Assembly: GCF_025399195.1 (NCBI RefSeq)
Contig: NW_026252087.1
Location: forward strand, 310,001 to 374,000
Length of the DNA stretch: 64,000 bases
Source: Umbelopsis ramanniana AG
Lineage: Eukaryota > Mucoromycota > Umbelopsidomycetes > Umbelopsidales > Umbelopsidaceae
Direction of reading: 5' to 3'
Below, in pieces: positions 23,878 through 34,756 of this stretch (its first letter is position 1; each line of letters opens with the position of its first letter). The position numbers and the translations under genes are program-made. The notes beneath the pieces are model-generated. The model did not search any database and was not told where the DNA came from. It saw only the letters and a list, made by a program, of their open reading frames with translations.

Positions 23878-24635
23878 TTACTTGGATCGTGCATAGTATT
23901 CGTATGCAAGAGCGTGCAACTCGGCGGGAAATGGTGATGGGATCTCAGTGCGTCCTGGTCGGGAAATGGGAGCTCTCAAAAAGACCGAGGAACAAGTTTT
24001 GTAGTTGACCTCAAGATATTCAGGGACGAACAAGAAAGGTTGTGAAAAAGGCTTAGGAGTGAAATCTAATTCAGTTCCTACTTCACCCTTGAGAGTGCTA
24101 ATGGCATTGGGGTCGACTGAAATAACGTCGCCATCCTTGGCCCGGTGAGAGGGATATGGCATCTACGACAGGGGAAGGTATACAATGAGCAAAAACTTCG
24201 TGACACCTAATTATTTTCACTCAAATGCTTTCTTACCTTTTTTCCGTTCAAGTTGACCTTTCCATGAATGACAAGTTGGCGGGCAGCGGCAATGCTAGGA
24301 GCAAAGTTGCTTCTAAACACAATGAAATCCAAACGTCTCTCCAATTCGGCAAAAGTAAGGACAGCGACTGGGGGATGCTCGCTGTCTTTCCCCGTGGAGA
24401 ACATGTTACTGACAGTGGGGAGCTTTGGGTTGAAGACTCTCTTGAACTGTTTTTCGGTCATTTCGTCACCGTGGTATGCTCTCGTTTCTCGCTTTGCAAT
24501 CCACTTTTGCTGGAAAAGAGTTTTCGTTGCAAGATTGGGCGCCTTCTCTCGTGTGGCGACGTTGTACAAATTGTATTTGTTCCAGCTCATGCGGAGGAGC
24601 TTACGAGAGAGTGAAAACGCTGGCTTTGTTCGCAT
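23878..24635 (-). CDS. NAM9: Mitochondrial small-subunit ribosomal protein uS4m (Nam9/Mrps4)
   Basis: This is a component of the small mitochondrial ribosomal subunit and an rRNA-binding S4-fold protein. Two exons, 24635-24237 and 24162-23878, give 227 aa. The N-terminus ([25 protein letters not shown]) matches the Nam9 style, with many basic residues and a KYNLYN stretch. The S4 RNA-binding domain is clear: [37 protein letters not shown], continuing across the junction into [18 protein letters not shown]. In the C-terminal part, [20 protein letters not shown] and [17 protein letters not shown] are typical of the mitochondrial form and absent in bacterial S4. The symbol follows yeast. Confidence 0.92.
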
Positions 24636-24992
24636 TATGGAAAAAGATGTGTGTGGTGTGTGTCAAGGTAATCAAAACCCAAAGTTGACTTGAAAGTCAA
24701 CACATTTAATTTTTTGTTGATGTTTTTCGATAATGTGACTGCACATTCAAAATTCTTGTTCAGGCTGGCTCACAGAAATCTTTAATCCCCCCTCCCCTAA
24801 GTCTATTTTTCTATACTTTGTACTGAGAAGTAACTTTTAAAAAGCATTATGCATTTTACTCAAACTGATACTTAATAGCACATAGACATTTATTGATAAG
24901 CATTCAATTGCACTAGGTGGCCGAAACTACAAGTAAAATAGCGCTCAAACAAAGGATCGGCGTCAAACCCTTGCCATACGTGAACAAGGCAC
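24636..24992. other. Intergenic region upstream of uS4m
   Basis: These 357 bp separate the uS4m start from the 3-prime end of the GST gene. The sequence is AT-rich with a C-run near 24,787-24,797. No gene or RNA is supported. Confidence 0.55.
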
Positions 24993-25828
24993 CTAGTTTT
25001 TCATGAAGTTGTTCTTACGAGACAGGAACGGATCAGCTGAATTCAGCTTTTCCGAAAGTGCAACTAGATTTGGGTGTGTTTCCTTAGTAATGACACCTTG
25101 GTAGTTCAACACTGGAAGGTGAACAGCTGCAGCAATGTCAGCCAATGTCATCTACGTATAGCAAAGTTAGTATGAAAAATAAGCTTTCTATCAATTGCCT
25201 AATTATTATTGGTAGTCTAACCTTGTCCCCAACATAAAAACCTGTGCCGTTTTTAGCCAGGGCCTCCTCATGCTTTGAGAGGATAGGTAGAAGAAAGTTG
25301 TCACGCCAATATTCCTTATCCTTGTCGACCAGCTCAGTAGGAACCAGCTTCATCAATCTGTACTTAACGTAGTGGTACTTTAGAGAAACCTCATTCCAAC
25401 TCTCATAGTACATATCAATGAGAGCAGACTCATGAGGATGATTACCAAGGTAACCATACTGTTTGGCCAGGTATCGACAGATGGCATGACTTTCAGCCAT
25501 TGAAAACTAAGGTGACTTAAAGCATTAGCAATTTGCGCACAATTGGATCAACCTACAAGGTTTATACCGTTGTTCCGTCATCGTGAAATTCTTTCAGGAC
25601 AGGTAGACGAAGAAATGGAGTTGAGTCTCTTTGTTCATCCCAATTCTACCCAGAGATAGTTATGTTAATTGGTATTTCCAGATGTTCCCACAAAATTTTC
25701 ACTATGTAATAGCTTACCTTAGCATATGTGTCGGTCCACTCGACACCGCTTAGATCGAGCATGATTCTGCATACTCTCGAGAGTCCGTGAAGTTCAAAGT
25801 AGAGAAAGTCGTAGGATGTGATAGCCAT
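24993..25828 (-). CDS. Glutathione S-transferase
   Basis: This cytosolic enzyme conjugates glutathione to electrophiles. Four exons: 25828-25718, 25645-25568, 25506-25222, 25151-24993 (210 aa, the usual GST length). The thioredoxin-fold N-terminal domain begins SYDFLYFELHGLSRVCRIMLDLSG, with a Tyr in the place of the glutathione-activating residue of Tyr-type GSTs, followed by LPVLKEF with the cis-Pro. The junction of exons 2 and 3 gives FSMAESHAICRYLAKQYG, containing the ES pair that binds the gamma-glutamyl group. The C-terminal helical domain has GFYVGDK followed by MTLADIAAAVHLPVL, a variant of the conserved G-D-x-x-T-x-A-D capping motif. The layout is sigma/Tyr-GST-like. The exon 3 donor is the less common GTTAGA. 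Confidence 0.9.
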
Positions 25829-27233
25829 TGAAATGATATCTTGATTGTTGATGGCACTTCAATAAAGATTTCACTGCCAAATATATACTTTTCTCTTCAC
25901 CGGCGACTAGAACAACAATGAGTGATGGTACCAAGGCTACTGATACGCCATTTTCTTTGAAGAACACCGATGGCTGCGCCATCATTATAATACTTCCCTT
26001 TTAGATCTTCCTGCTGAAAAATCTACGCATGCTGCTCCTGTGTGCAACCTGACCCCATACAGACAAAAGATTTGAGACCTGAACCGCAGTCTTTCCGTGT
26101 CGCCCTTGGTATTGACTATACCACAACATTTTTTCTATTTACCGGTATATGCATCAATATACTATGTTATATTGGCCTTGCTCATGTCACGCAGAAAAGT
26201 AGCATACTGATGGCATAATACTGATCTACAGGACACGTTGGTACGAAAAAGCTGGTTTTCAGGCCACAACTCTACACAAAGTTGCGCAATCCTACTACCC
26301 TGAGAACGTAATGTGGTATCGAATCGGCTAGTATTTTGTTGGGAGCAAAATCACCATGCTTGAAAAAAGCATGTCTTGAGTAAACAACGGTGACTTTTTC
26401 CAACAGACAAGTCGGTTTCCATGGATATTGCCAAATACGTTTCTGTCCATGCTGCATGACCAGTCCACACACTGACGCACACTGATGCATTTCCTAGTCG
26501 CTACTCCTCCATCTTCGAACAGAAACCATAATAAACTATAGCCAGCATACAAGACGGTAATCTTACAAAATTTCAGATAATTCATCTTTCACTCTCCAAC
26601 CTGACTATCCAGCGGTAGCATGAAACTTTGCATGTTTTAGGCACACCGTCACGGTATTTGGCGTCGCAAATAAGGGCCATTTGACTTGTGAATTATTCAT
26701 CAGTTCCCACAGTCACCTTTACGGGTATTCTTCGCAACATCTAGCTTGCAATAATCTGACACTTCGAAAGTGGCACATATTTTTCTGTAACGAAGGCGTC
26801 GTAGAGATATACGTTTCAGGCGGCGTCGACACGCAAAGTCCATACGAAACATAGAAGTGATTTAGGAGTCACCTTGTGCAGACTGAGCACGGCGTTAGGA
26901 TGCTTTATACGTGATTGTGAAATTGTAATGAGCTTGGATCACCCATAGATTGTACACTCATCATCAAAATGTGTCGTTTACGTTGCACTACATGTTTCAT
27001 CGATGTTTTCTGTTGGAGTTTTCAATTAGGAGTCGGTAAAAATGTAGGCTATCTGATCCGTATTTCAGTTGTCTTTTGAATTTCATTGAGACTGATGAGG
27101 GTATTAACATTGGATTTATTGAAAATAAAAATGTGAACATCACCTCATTGCGAGTGTGTTCGAGTGGAAATAATGTAGTGCATGGAGTAACAAATAATGT
27201 AAAATACAGCAAGGAAATCAGGAATATGGTAGC
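25829..27233. other. 1.4-kb intergenic region, no gene seen
   Basis: This stretch between the GST start and the 3-prime end of hydrolase B contains only short frames without recognisable domains. The part next to the GST start (25,830-26,000) is its likely promoter. I looked for tRNA-like A/B boxes and for long repeats and saw none that were convincing. Confidence 0.5.
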
Positions 27234-28441
27234 TTAGTCTCTGGTAATACTTTCGATCACCCAATTTGCAAACGTTTCGTCAGCCTTTTCGTTCACACTG
27301 GGTTCGTCAACAACAGAAGGACCGAGTAAGAACCAGTTATGTGGGTATTGTTCCGTAATTACAGTGGTATCGACACCACCGTCACTGAATCTCTTGGCAA
27401 TAAGAATATTCTCATCACGGGAAGTTTCATGACCACCAACGAAGACCAGAGCACGCTTTGCAGCATTGACACTGAGATTGTAATCATCATTGAGCAATAC
27501 CCATGGTTTTGGTTGAAAGTCGCTTGGTGCATTAGCAACATATGAAGCAAGGTAGTTCAGAGATGTTGGGTTGTAATCTTTGTGTTTGTTTTCTTCCACG
27601 GAGGGGCAGGGATCCATGACTCCGGCAACTGGTGATGAAAGGACGTATCCAGCAGGTATTGGTAGTTGGTATCCATTATTTGGTAATAGATGGTTGAATG
27701 CTCTAGAGTATATAATAGCTTCAGGGCCCAACAAGCTACCCGCACTGTCACCACCTGAAATCAACAAATAATGAGAACCTGTATCTATAATACCCATACA
27801 AGCTAGAAGAGAAAAACATACCTAAAATAATCTTTGTCGTTGAAATACCCAAGTCTTTAACAATATGAGTATAGGCGGTCGCTACATCCTCATATTGTGC
27901 AGGTACAGGATTTTCGGGTGCCAAGCCTGTAGTATTGAAAAAGCTGAGATGAGAAAATCGAACAATATAGAAGCCTTTTTCAAGTTCCCATATCACACTT
28001 ACGGTATTCCACGCCACAGATGACAATATTAAGACTCTTCTTCTCTTTGAATAGCTTGATCCAGTTAATAAAAGGTGTCATGTTCTGATCGGCGGAACCA
28101 AAAACCATGGCGCCACCTAAGATGTTCAAGAGAGTGTTAGGTTTTACTCATCAACTTTGGTCTACACAAGTGATCAACTAACCATGAACCCAAACCAGCA
28201 CTACATCGGCCATTTTGATACGATCATAGAGCTCTTCCTGCTTGAGCGAGGCAGCTCCTTCCAAGACCCACATGCAAGTTTTTTCCTGTGGATCTGCTAC
28301 CATCCATAGCTTTTGCGAGGATGTAGGCTTGGTAGCGGCGCGGAAAACAGCTCTTGCAATGTGAAGGTTCCTGATAGAGAGCAAAACCCAAAAGATCCAA
28401 AGAGTGATTGATACACGAAGTTTCGTTAAAAATGAAGACAT
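27234..28441 (-). CDS. Alpha/beta hydrolase, HSL-type esterase/lipase (paralog B)
   Basis: This serine hydrolase is of the same group as the gene at 20142-21359. Four exons: 28441-28183, 28116-28003, 27926-27822, 27754-27234 (332 aa). Exons 1 and 3 have exactly the same lengths as in the paralog (259 and 105 nt), exon 2 differs by one codon, and all three introns interrupt the same codons. HGG at the first junction (His86) gives the oxyanion hole, and GGDSAG (Ser163) the nucleophile. The region EQYPHNWFLLG near the end has the probable catalytic His. The N-terminus (LTKLRVSITLWIFWVLLSIRN) is hydrophobic and may be a signal anchor. The block EYRLAPENPVPAQ is conserved, but the cap and C-terminal parts diverge strongly, so substrates may differ. 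A TATATAA element lies about 40 nt upstream of the ATG. Confidence 0.87.
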
Positions 28442-28480
28442 GTTGTTTTAATTATGGTGTTTAAAAATCACTGCAGACTC

Positions 28481-28490
28481 TTATATAAAA
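28481..28490 (-). promoter_or_regulatory. TATA-like element of hydrolase B
   Basis: The minus strand reads TTTTATATAA about 40 nt before the ATG at 28441, at a distance where fungal TATA boxes and transcription starts are often found. It is a short AT-rich motif, so the call rests on position. Confidence 0.4.
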
Positions 28491-28729
28491 CACACTTTGT
28501 TTAAAATTCCCTAAGCATTGACCGGATACCAGGTGCGCAGCAAGCCAAATTGAAAAAAAATAAATAAATAAAAAAATTTCATCACTCGATCCCGGTCACC
28601 GCAGCTGCCGAAAAAACTGGACAGCAAGCCACAGTGTGAGTCACTTGGAAGCGATGTGCTAGAAGTATACAATTTTATTGAGACCCATGTTCATAGCGAA
28701 CGTCTTGAACTTTTAGTTCCAGTGAATGG

Positions 28730-30442
<1,713 letters not shown>

Positions 30443-31061
30443 GTTGTAGCAAGAGAGAAAGAGTATACCAATCTTATTTCTAGGCTCACTAATTATTGAT
30501 ATGTGCACATATTCACTTCACAACTATCAAATTAAATGCGGTAATCAATCAAAAAATTTCTTAGGGACAAACTGTTGCTTTCTCTCAGCATTAGAATGAT
30601 CGCTGAGAGGAAAAAATTTCCCCAATAATATAACGTAATGAAGACCACGGAAAATTATATCCAACAAACTACTCGCAAAAAGCGTGTGAACAGTCCTTGC
30701 TTTTCATAATGGGATTAATCAAAAAGCCTATTCTGTCCACTGATTGATTCGATAACCTATCATCCAAGATCTGCAGTCATTTCTGGTCCTCCCAAATGTT
30801 TGATAACTATAAGAGAATTTGTTTTGACCTCTTTTTAGTATGTTGTCTGCAAGCATACTTAGTACGACATTCGTAAAATGAAAAAATGTAATGAAAGGCT
30901 TTCCTAAATAGTTGCATTATCATTTTAAGACGTCAGGCTAATTGCAAGTTATGTGTTCAGCTTTGAGATTTTATATACGGGCTGAGGGCATAATGATTTT
31001 GAAAATTAAACTACTATAAGGTGGGGTGAAAATATTACAGAAGGGTAGTAAATTACAGTGT
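30443..31061. other. Intergenic region upstream of the kinase
   Basis: These 619 bp lie between the kinase start and the 3-prime end of the permease gene. The sequence is AT-rich with no open frame of note. A GCTGAGAGG near 30,600 and several AAAAATTTCC tracts are visible but not interpretable. Confidence 0.5.
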
Positions 31062-32762
31062 TTAGCGGCCAACAAAGTGACGCTCAATGGATCGTAGTGC
31101 AAGGTACGACAAGGCTGACATGGCAATAGCCAATTCAAAGCCAACGTCACCACCGTAATCACCAATCTTTTTGGCAATTGGGCCAACGAGCCAAACTTGG
31201 CTCATACCGAGCAAAGCGAATCCAAAACCAATTATAACGGCACCAACAGCAGCAACACCGATTGGGAGCTTGCTCTGATCATTCCAGTCCTCAAGGTTAT
31301 AAGTAGTGCCCTTCTTGCGGAAGACAATGTGTTCCAAGAGGATGACGACAGCGTAAGGAGCAACGTAGTAAGCAAGAATCAACAAGAAATTTTCCAGGAT
31401 ATCAGAAAAGTGGTCGGCACCAAAGCATGCAATGATGGTGTAAACAATGCAGCCGAGAATCGTCCAAGTCCATTGTGGGACCTTGACCAAAGACGAGGAG
31501 ATGACTTGGAAAGACAAGGCAACACTGTATCCGTTGGGGACATTGCATGCGATGATACCAAGGGCCAAAAGAACCAAAAGAAACTTTCCGAATGCACCAA
31601 GAGGACTAAGAACCTCTCCAACTAAACCACCAGTGGAATTGGCGTCCCATGCAGCTGCCCATGAAGGATTGCTGGCAAATCCGGTTGTAAGACCCACACC
31701 AAGTGTTTGAAGGAGTACAGAGGGAATGAAAGAACCGAGGAAAGCCAAAATGAAGACAACACGTCGATCAAATGAAGCTGGCTATAAAAAAAAGAAAGAA
31801 ATCATTTGTTAGAAAATCAGAAAAAAAACTCCTTTGTTCCAATATTGATAAAATTTCAAATAGAATGCATACCTGGTTGACAGAATAATCAGCAGCGCAA
31901 GTGACCCAGCCAGGGTTATAACCAACTACAGTTGCGGCAAACGACAACCAGTTACCAGCTTCGGTTGCACCTACTGCAGTAATGGGTGTGATTGTCATAT
32001 GGTGGGCAGCTTCACCGAGGATAATAAAGAAGATAATCCACATAGGGATCCAAGAGAAGCGTTCATAGTGATGGACAATGCGATATCCGAATACGGCGAT
32101 AATAACAGTGATGAAGGAAAGAAGGATAATAGCAGCCCACACAGGAAGTTTGCCATTGCTGACAGATGTCAATAACTGTGCAGCCAAAATGGCGTTGATC
32201 ACGGACCAGCCGATACAAACAACGACGTTGACAAGTGCTGCAAACATGCCTCCATAAATACCGAAACTGAACCGTGAAATGATCATTTGCCTCATTCCGT
32301 ATCTTGGTCCAAATGTTACGAAGAAAGCACCTAATGATAAATTTATTAGATTATTACACACCTTTTTTTTTGTTTTCACCATCACCATTGACTCACCTGG
32401 AGCGACAGCAATGATATTGCAGACCAAAATAACGGAGAAACTGTCCCAAAAACCGAGACCAAAGACGGGTATGGCAAGAGCACCAATGGCAAGATTGGCA
32501 AGTGTTGTGTTGACGGAGAACCAGAGGGTGAAGTTATCGGTAATACGAGTGTGTGTACGTTGTGATTCGGGTACTGGCTTGATACCTTAAAGCAATGAAG
32601 GTTATTATACTGTATGGTCAACAAGGGGAAAGTTGTGAGGAGATACGTACCCTGAATCTCTATGTGAAGGGCATTTTCTTCGGCTGAAGCAGTTTCGAAA
32701 CTGACATCGCCTGTGGTGGCGACCTCTTCATCCTTGTATTCGTAATGCTTTTCAGGATCCAT
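31062..32762 (-). CDS. FCY2: Purine-cytosine permease (NCS1 family, Fcy2-like)
   Basis: This is a plasma-membrane proton symporter for cytosine and purines. Four exons: 32762-32651, 32585-32397, 32330-31873, 31781-31062 (492 aa; yeast Fcy2 is somewhat longer). The acidic N-terminal tail (MDPEKHYEYKDEE) is followed by IKPVPESQRTHTRITDNFTLWFSVN, a hallmark of fungal NCS1 purine-cytosine permeases before TM1. AFFVTFGPRYGMRQMIISRFSFG covers the TM2-TM3 block. VVGYNPGWVTCAADYSVNQP is the conserved segment after TM5. About 12 hydrophobic segments are visible. The gene is head to head with a base/nucleoside deaminase, with 563 bp between the ATGs, suggesting coordinated salvage or nitrogen use. A TATAAATA lies about 55 nt upstream. 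Confidence 0.93.
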
Positions 32763-33325
32763 CGGGTTTGGATTATGTAGTATTTAGTGAAGAGCGATAG
32801 ATCAGTAGAGCCGCCTATTTATACCACTAGCATCAAACAGATTCACGTTATCTTTTCGAAAGATTATATGCCCATATTGGGAATCACCAATGGCATATCT
32901 TCAGTCATTAATGTTATACCCGTCAGACAGATAGATAAGTAGCTAGCAATAACCGTACGTTTGGCAACCCGCTTGATCGGAAATACCCCGCTCAGTAGCG
33001 TTTTTGATAAGACATAATTTAATGGCTGGAGAGTATTTATTTTCCCCGCTTAGTACCACAAAAGATAGCGGAATACCGGCACCATGAGCCAGATACACCA
33101 AACTCTGATATAAACCTGAGTTTTATACCTCGTCATCATATATAAGTGTATTCTCTAGATAACAACGACACGTTCTAGAGATTAACATACTCAAAGACTT
33201 TTCAACGTGAATTCTGTGTCTTGCCGTAATTTCCGCTCCCACGCACAATCCAAAACTATATATATCATCGCCACCCTAAACCATCGGGTCTTTATAGCTC
33301 TTCTTTTCAGATTATACCTTCAAAA
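32763..33325. promoter_or_regulatory. Bidirectional promoter of permease and deaminase with clustered GATA sites
   Basis: These 563 bp separate two divergent starts. I count at least seven HGATAR hexamers on either strand: 32795-32800, 32848-32853 (reverse), 32929-32934, 32933-32938, 33005-33010, 33063-33068 and 33157-33162. A rough expectation for this base composition is two to three. HGATAR is the site of fungal nitrogen-regulatory GATA factors (AreA/Nit2, Gln3). A TATAAATA on the minus strand lies at 32816-32823, toward the permease. A CATATATAAG lies around 33138-33147, toward the deaminase. Confidence 0.5.
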
Positions 33326-34024
33326 ATGTACACTGCCCCTAGCCATGATGAAATCATCAAGAACCTCAAGCGAACCATCGAAGTCGCTGCCCGTGCTAAG
33401 GCCCTTGGTCGCCATCCTTTTGGCAGTATTGTAGTGGGTCCAGAAGGCAATGTGATTGCTGAGCAAGGCAACATTGATACTGTCAATCATGCAGAGAGTA
33501 CGGTTGCACGTACAGTTTGTAAGTTATACTTTCATATTTACAATTTTGAATTAATAGCAGCTATTAACAGTTTCCATGCACCCCTTAGTCTCCAATTATT
33601 CTCAATCTTATCTGAACCGTTGTACTTTGTACACTTCTTTCGAACCATGCGCCATGTGTGCTGGTACATGCTATTGGTAAATTTATCTCTATACGGATGC
33701 GTGCGGGAGAAGCTTGTGCTAATCAATGTCCCCAATAGGGCTGGCATCGGAGGTGTTGTTTTCGGCGCCACTGAAAAAAGATTGCTTTCCATTACCGGAA
33801 ACCACGACGCGAATCCCACTATGAGCATGGATTGTCGCCAAGTACGTGACTTTTTCTCCATTTTTTATTTAGTTCCTATTTACAAATGGCGTTTTGTGGA
33901 TTCTCACATTTTTATTATCTAGGTATTTTCCGCAGGACAGAGAGAAGTTCAAGTCTTTGGCCCTTATCCGGAGCTTGAAGATGATATCGTAGCGGACCAT
34001 CTGGAGTTCTGGAAATCTCATTGA
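33326..34024 (+). CDS. Cytidine/deoxycytidylate-type zinc deaminase (nucleobase deaminase)
   Basis: This small zinc hydrolase removes an amino group from a base or nucleoside. Four exons: 33326-33518, 33589-33676, 33739-33841, 33923-34024 (161 aa). The zinc ligands and catalytic Glu are all present: HAE (His55, Glu57) in NHAESTVART and PCAMC (Cys85, Cys88) in FEPCAMCAGTCYW, the latter split by an intron right after. VVFGATEKRL is the usual following strand. The C-terminal part (GNHDANPTMSMDCRQVF, HLEFWKSH) resembles fungal and bacterial nucleoside/guanine-type deaminases more than yeast Fcy1 cytosine deaminase. The substrate (cytosine, guanine or another base) is therefore open. The permease next door makes an imported base likely. 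Confidence 0.87.
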
Positions 34025-34756
34025 GCAACTTTGTATGATAGCATACCTAAAAGTCTGTAGTGTAAATGAGATTTATAGCTATCTGTAGGGTTTCCTGTGC
34101 CATGTAACAAGACTTTTGTACCTCGCTGTCAGTTGATAGCGCCATCTCCGTCTGCCAGGCAAGGCTATCTTTAGCCTACCACAGCCATTGTGAACGCTAA
34201 GTTTGTTCACCTTGCCTTAGGTTTCTTAAGTCGATATCTGCAATGTTGAGATGTGCATGATTATTTGTGTGAAGTATAATCGAGTTGAGCCTATAAAGCA
34301 GTTCCCTTTTAGATGAGCCCACTGGATGCGGTGTCCACTCTGCAGCTGATCGCCAAATTATACCAATAGATTTACTTAGATCCACTCGGTGATAGTGAGA
34401 CAGATGTTTGATTTAAATGCATGTGGGTATAGAGCAAAATAACACGTATAGCTAAATCCAGAGGTAAATTAAAGTAGTAACATGTAGTTATACCTGGGTA
34501 TATGTAGTTATATTCAAAGCAGTAATCTGAAATTGATAACTCTCCATGGAACGGTGAGGATTTGGGTTACAAATACATTGATATACATCGTAGAAGCTAC
34601 TGTTTGGCGGTATGTGAGAGAGCAAAATGGAGTCGGAAATGAAAATGGATGAGCAAAGTCAATTTCTTCGTTTTGTGACTTCATTATTCATCTGCTAACA
34701 CCAAGTTGGACCTTGTTGTACCCAAAAGATTCAGGTTTCAAAACTTCAGCATCGAC
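34025..34756. other. Intergenic region upstream of SPT6
   Basis: These 732 bp hold the 3-prime flank of the deaminase and the SPT6 promoter. Repeated ATGTAGTTATA-type elements occur at 34,480-34,515 (TGTAGTTATACC, TATGTAGTTATATTC). A 23-residue upstream frame is listed separately. No other gene is seen. Confidence 0.5.
34627..34698 (+). other. Upstream ORF before SPT6
   Basis: An ATG opens a 23-codon frame beginning MESEMKMDEQSQFLRF and ending at TAA, 58 nt before the SPT6 ATG. If the SPT6 mRNA starts upstream of 34627 this would be a translated leader ORF. The transcript start is unknown, so the role is speculative. Confidence 0.3.
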
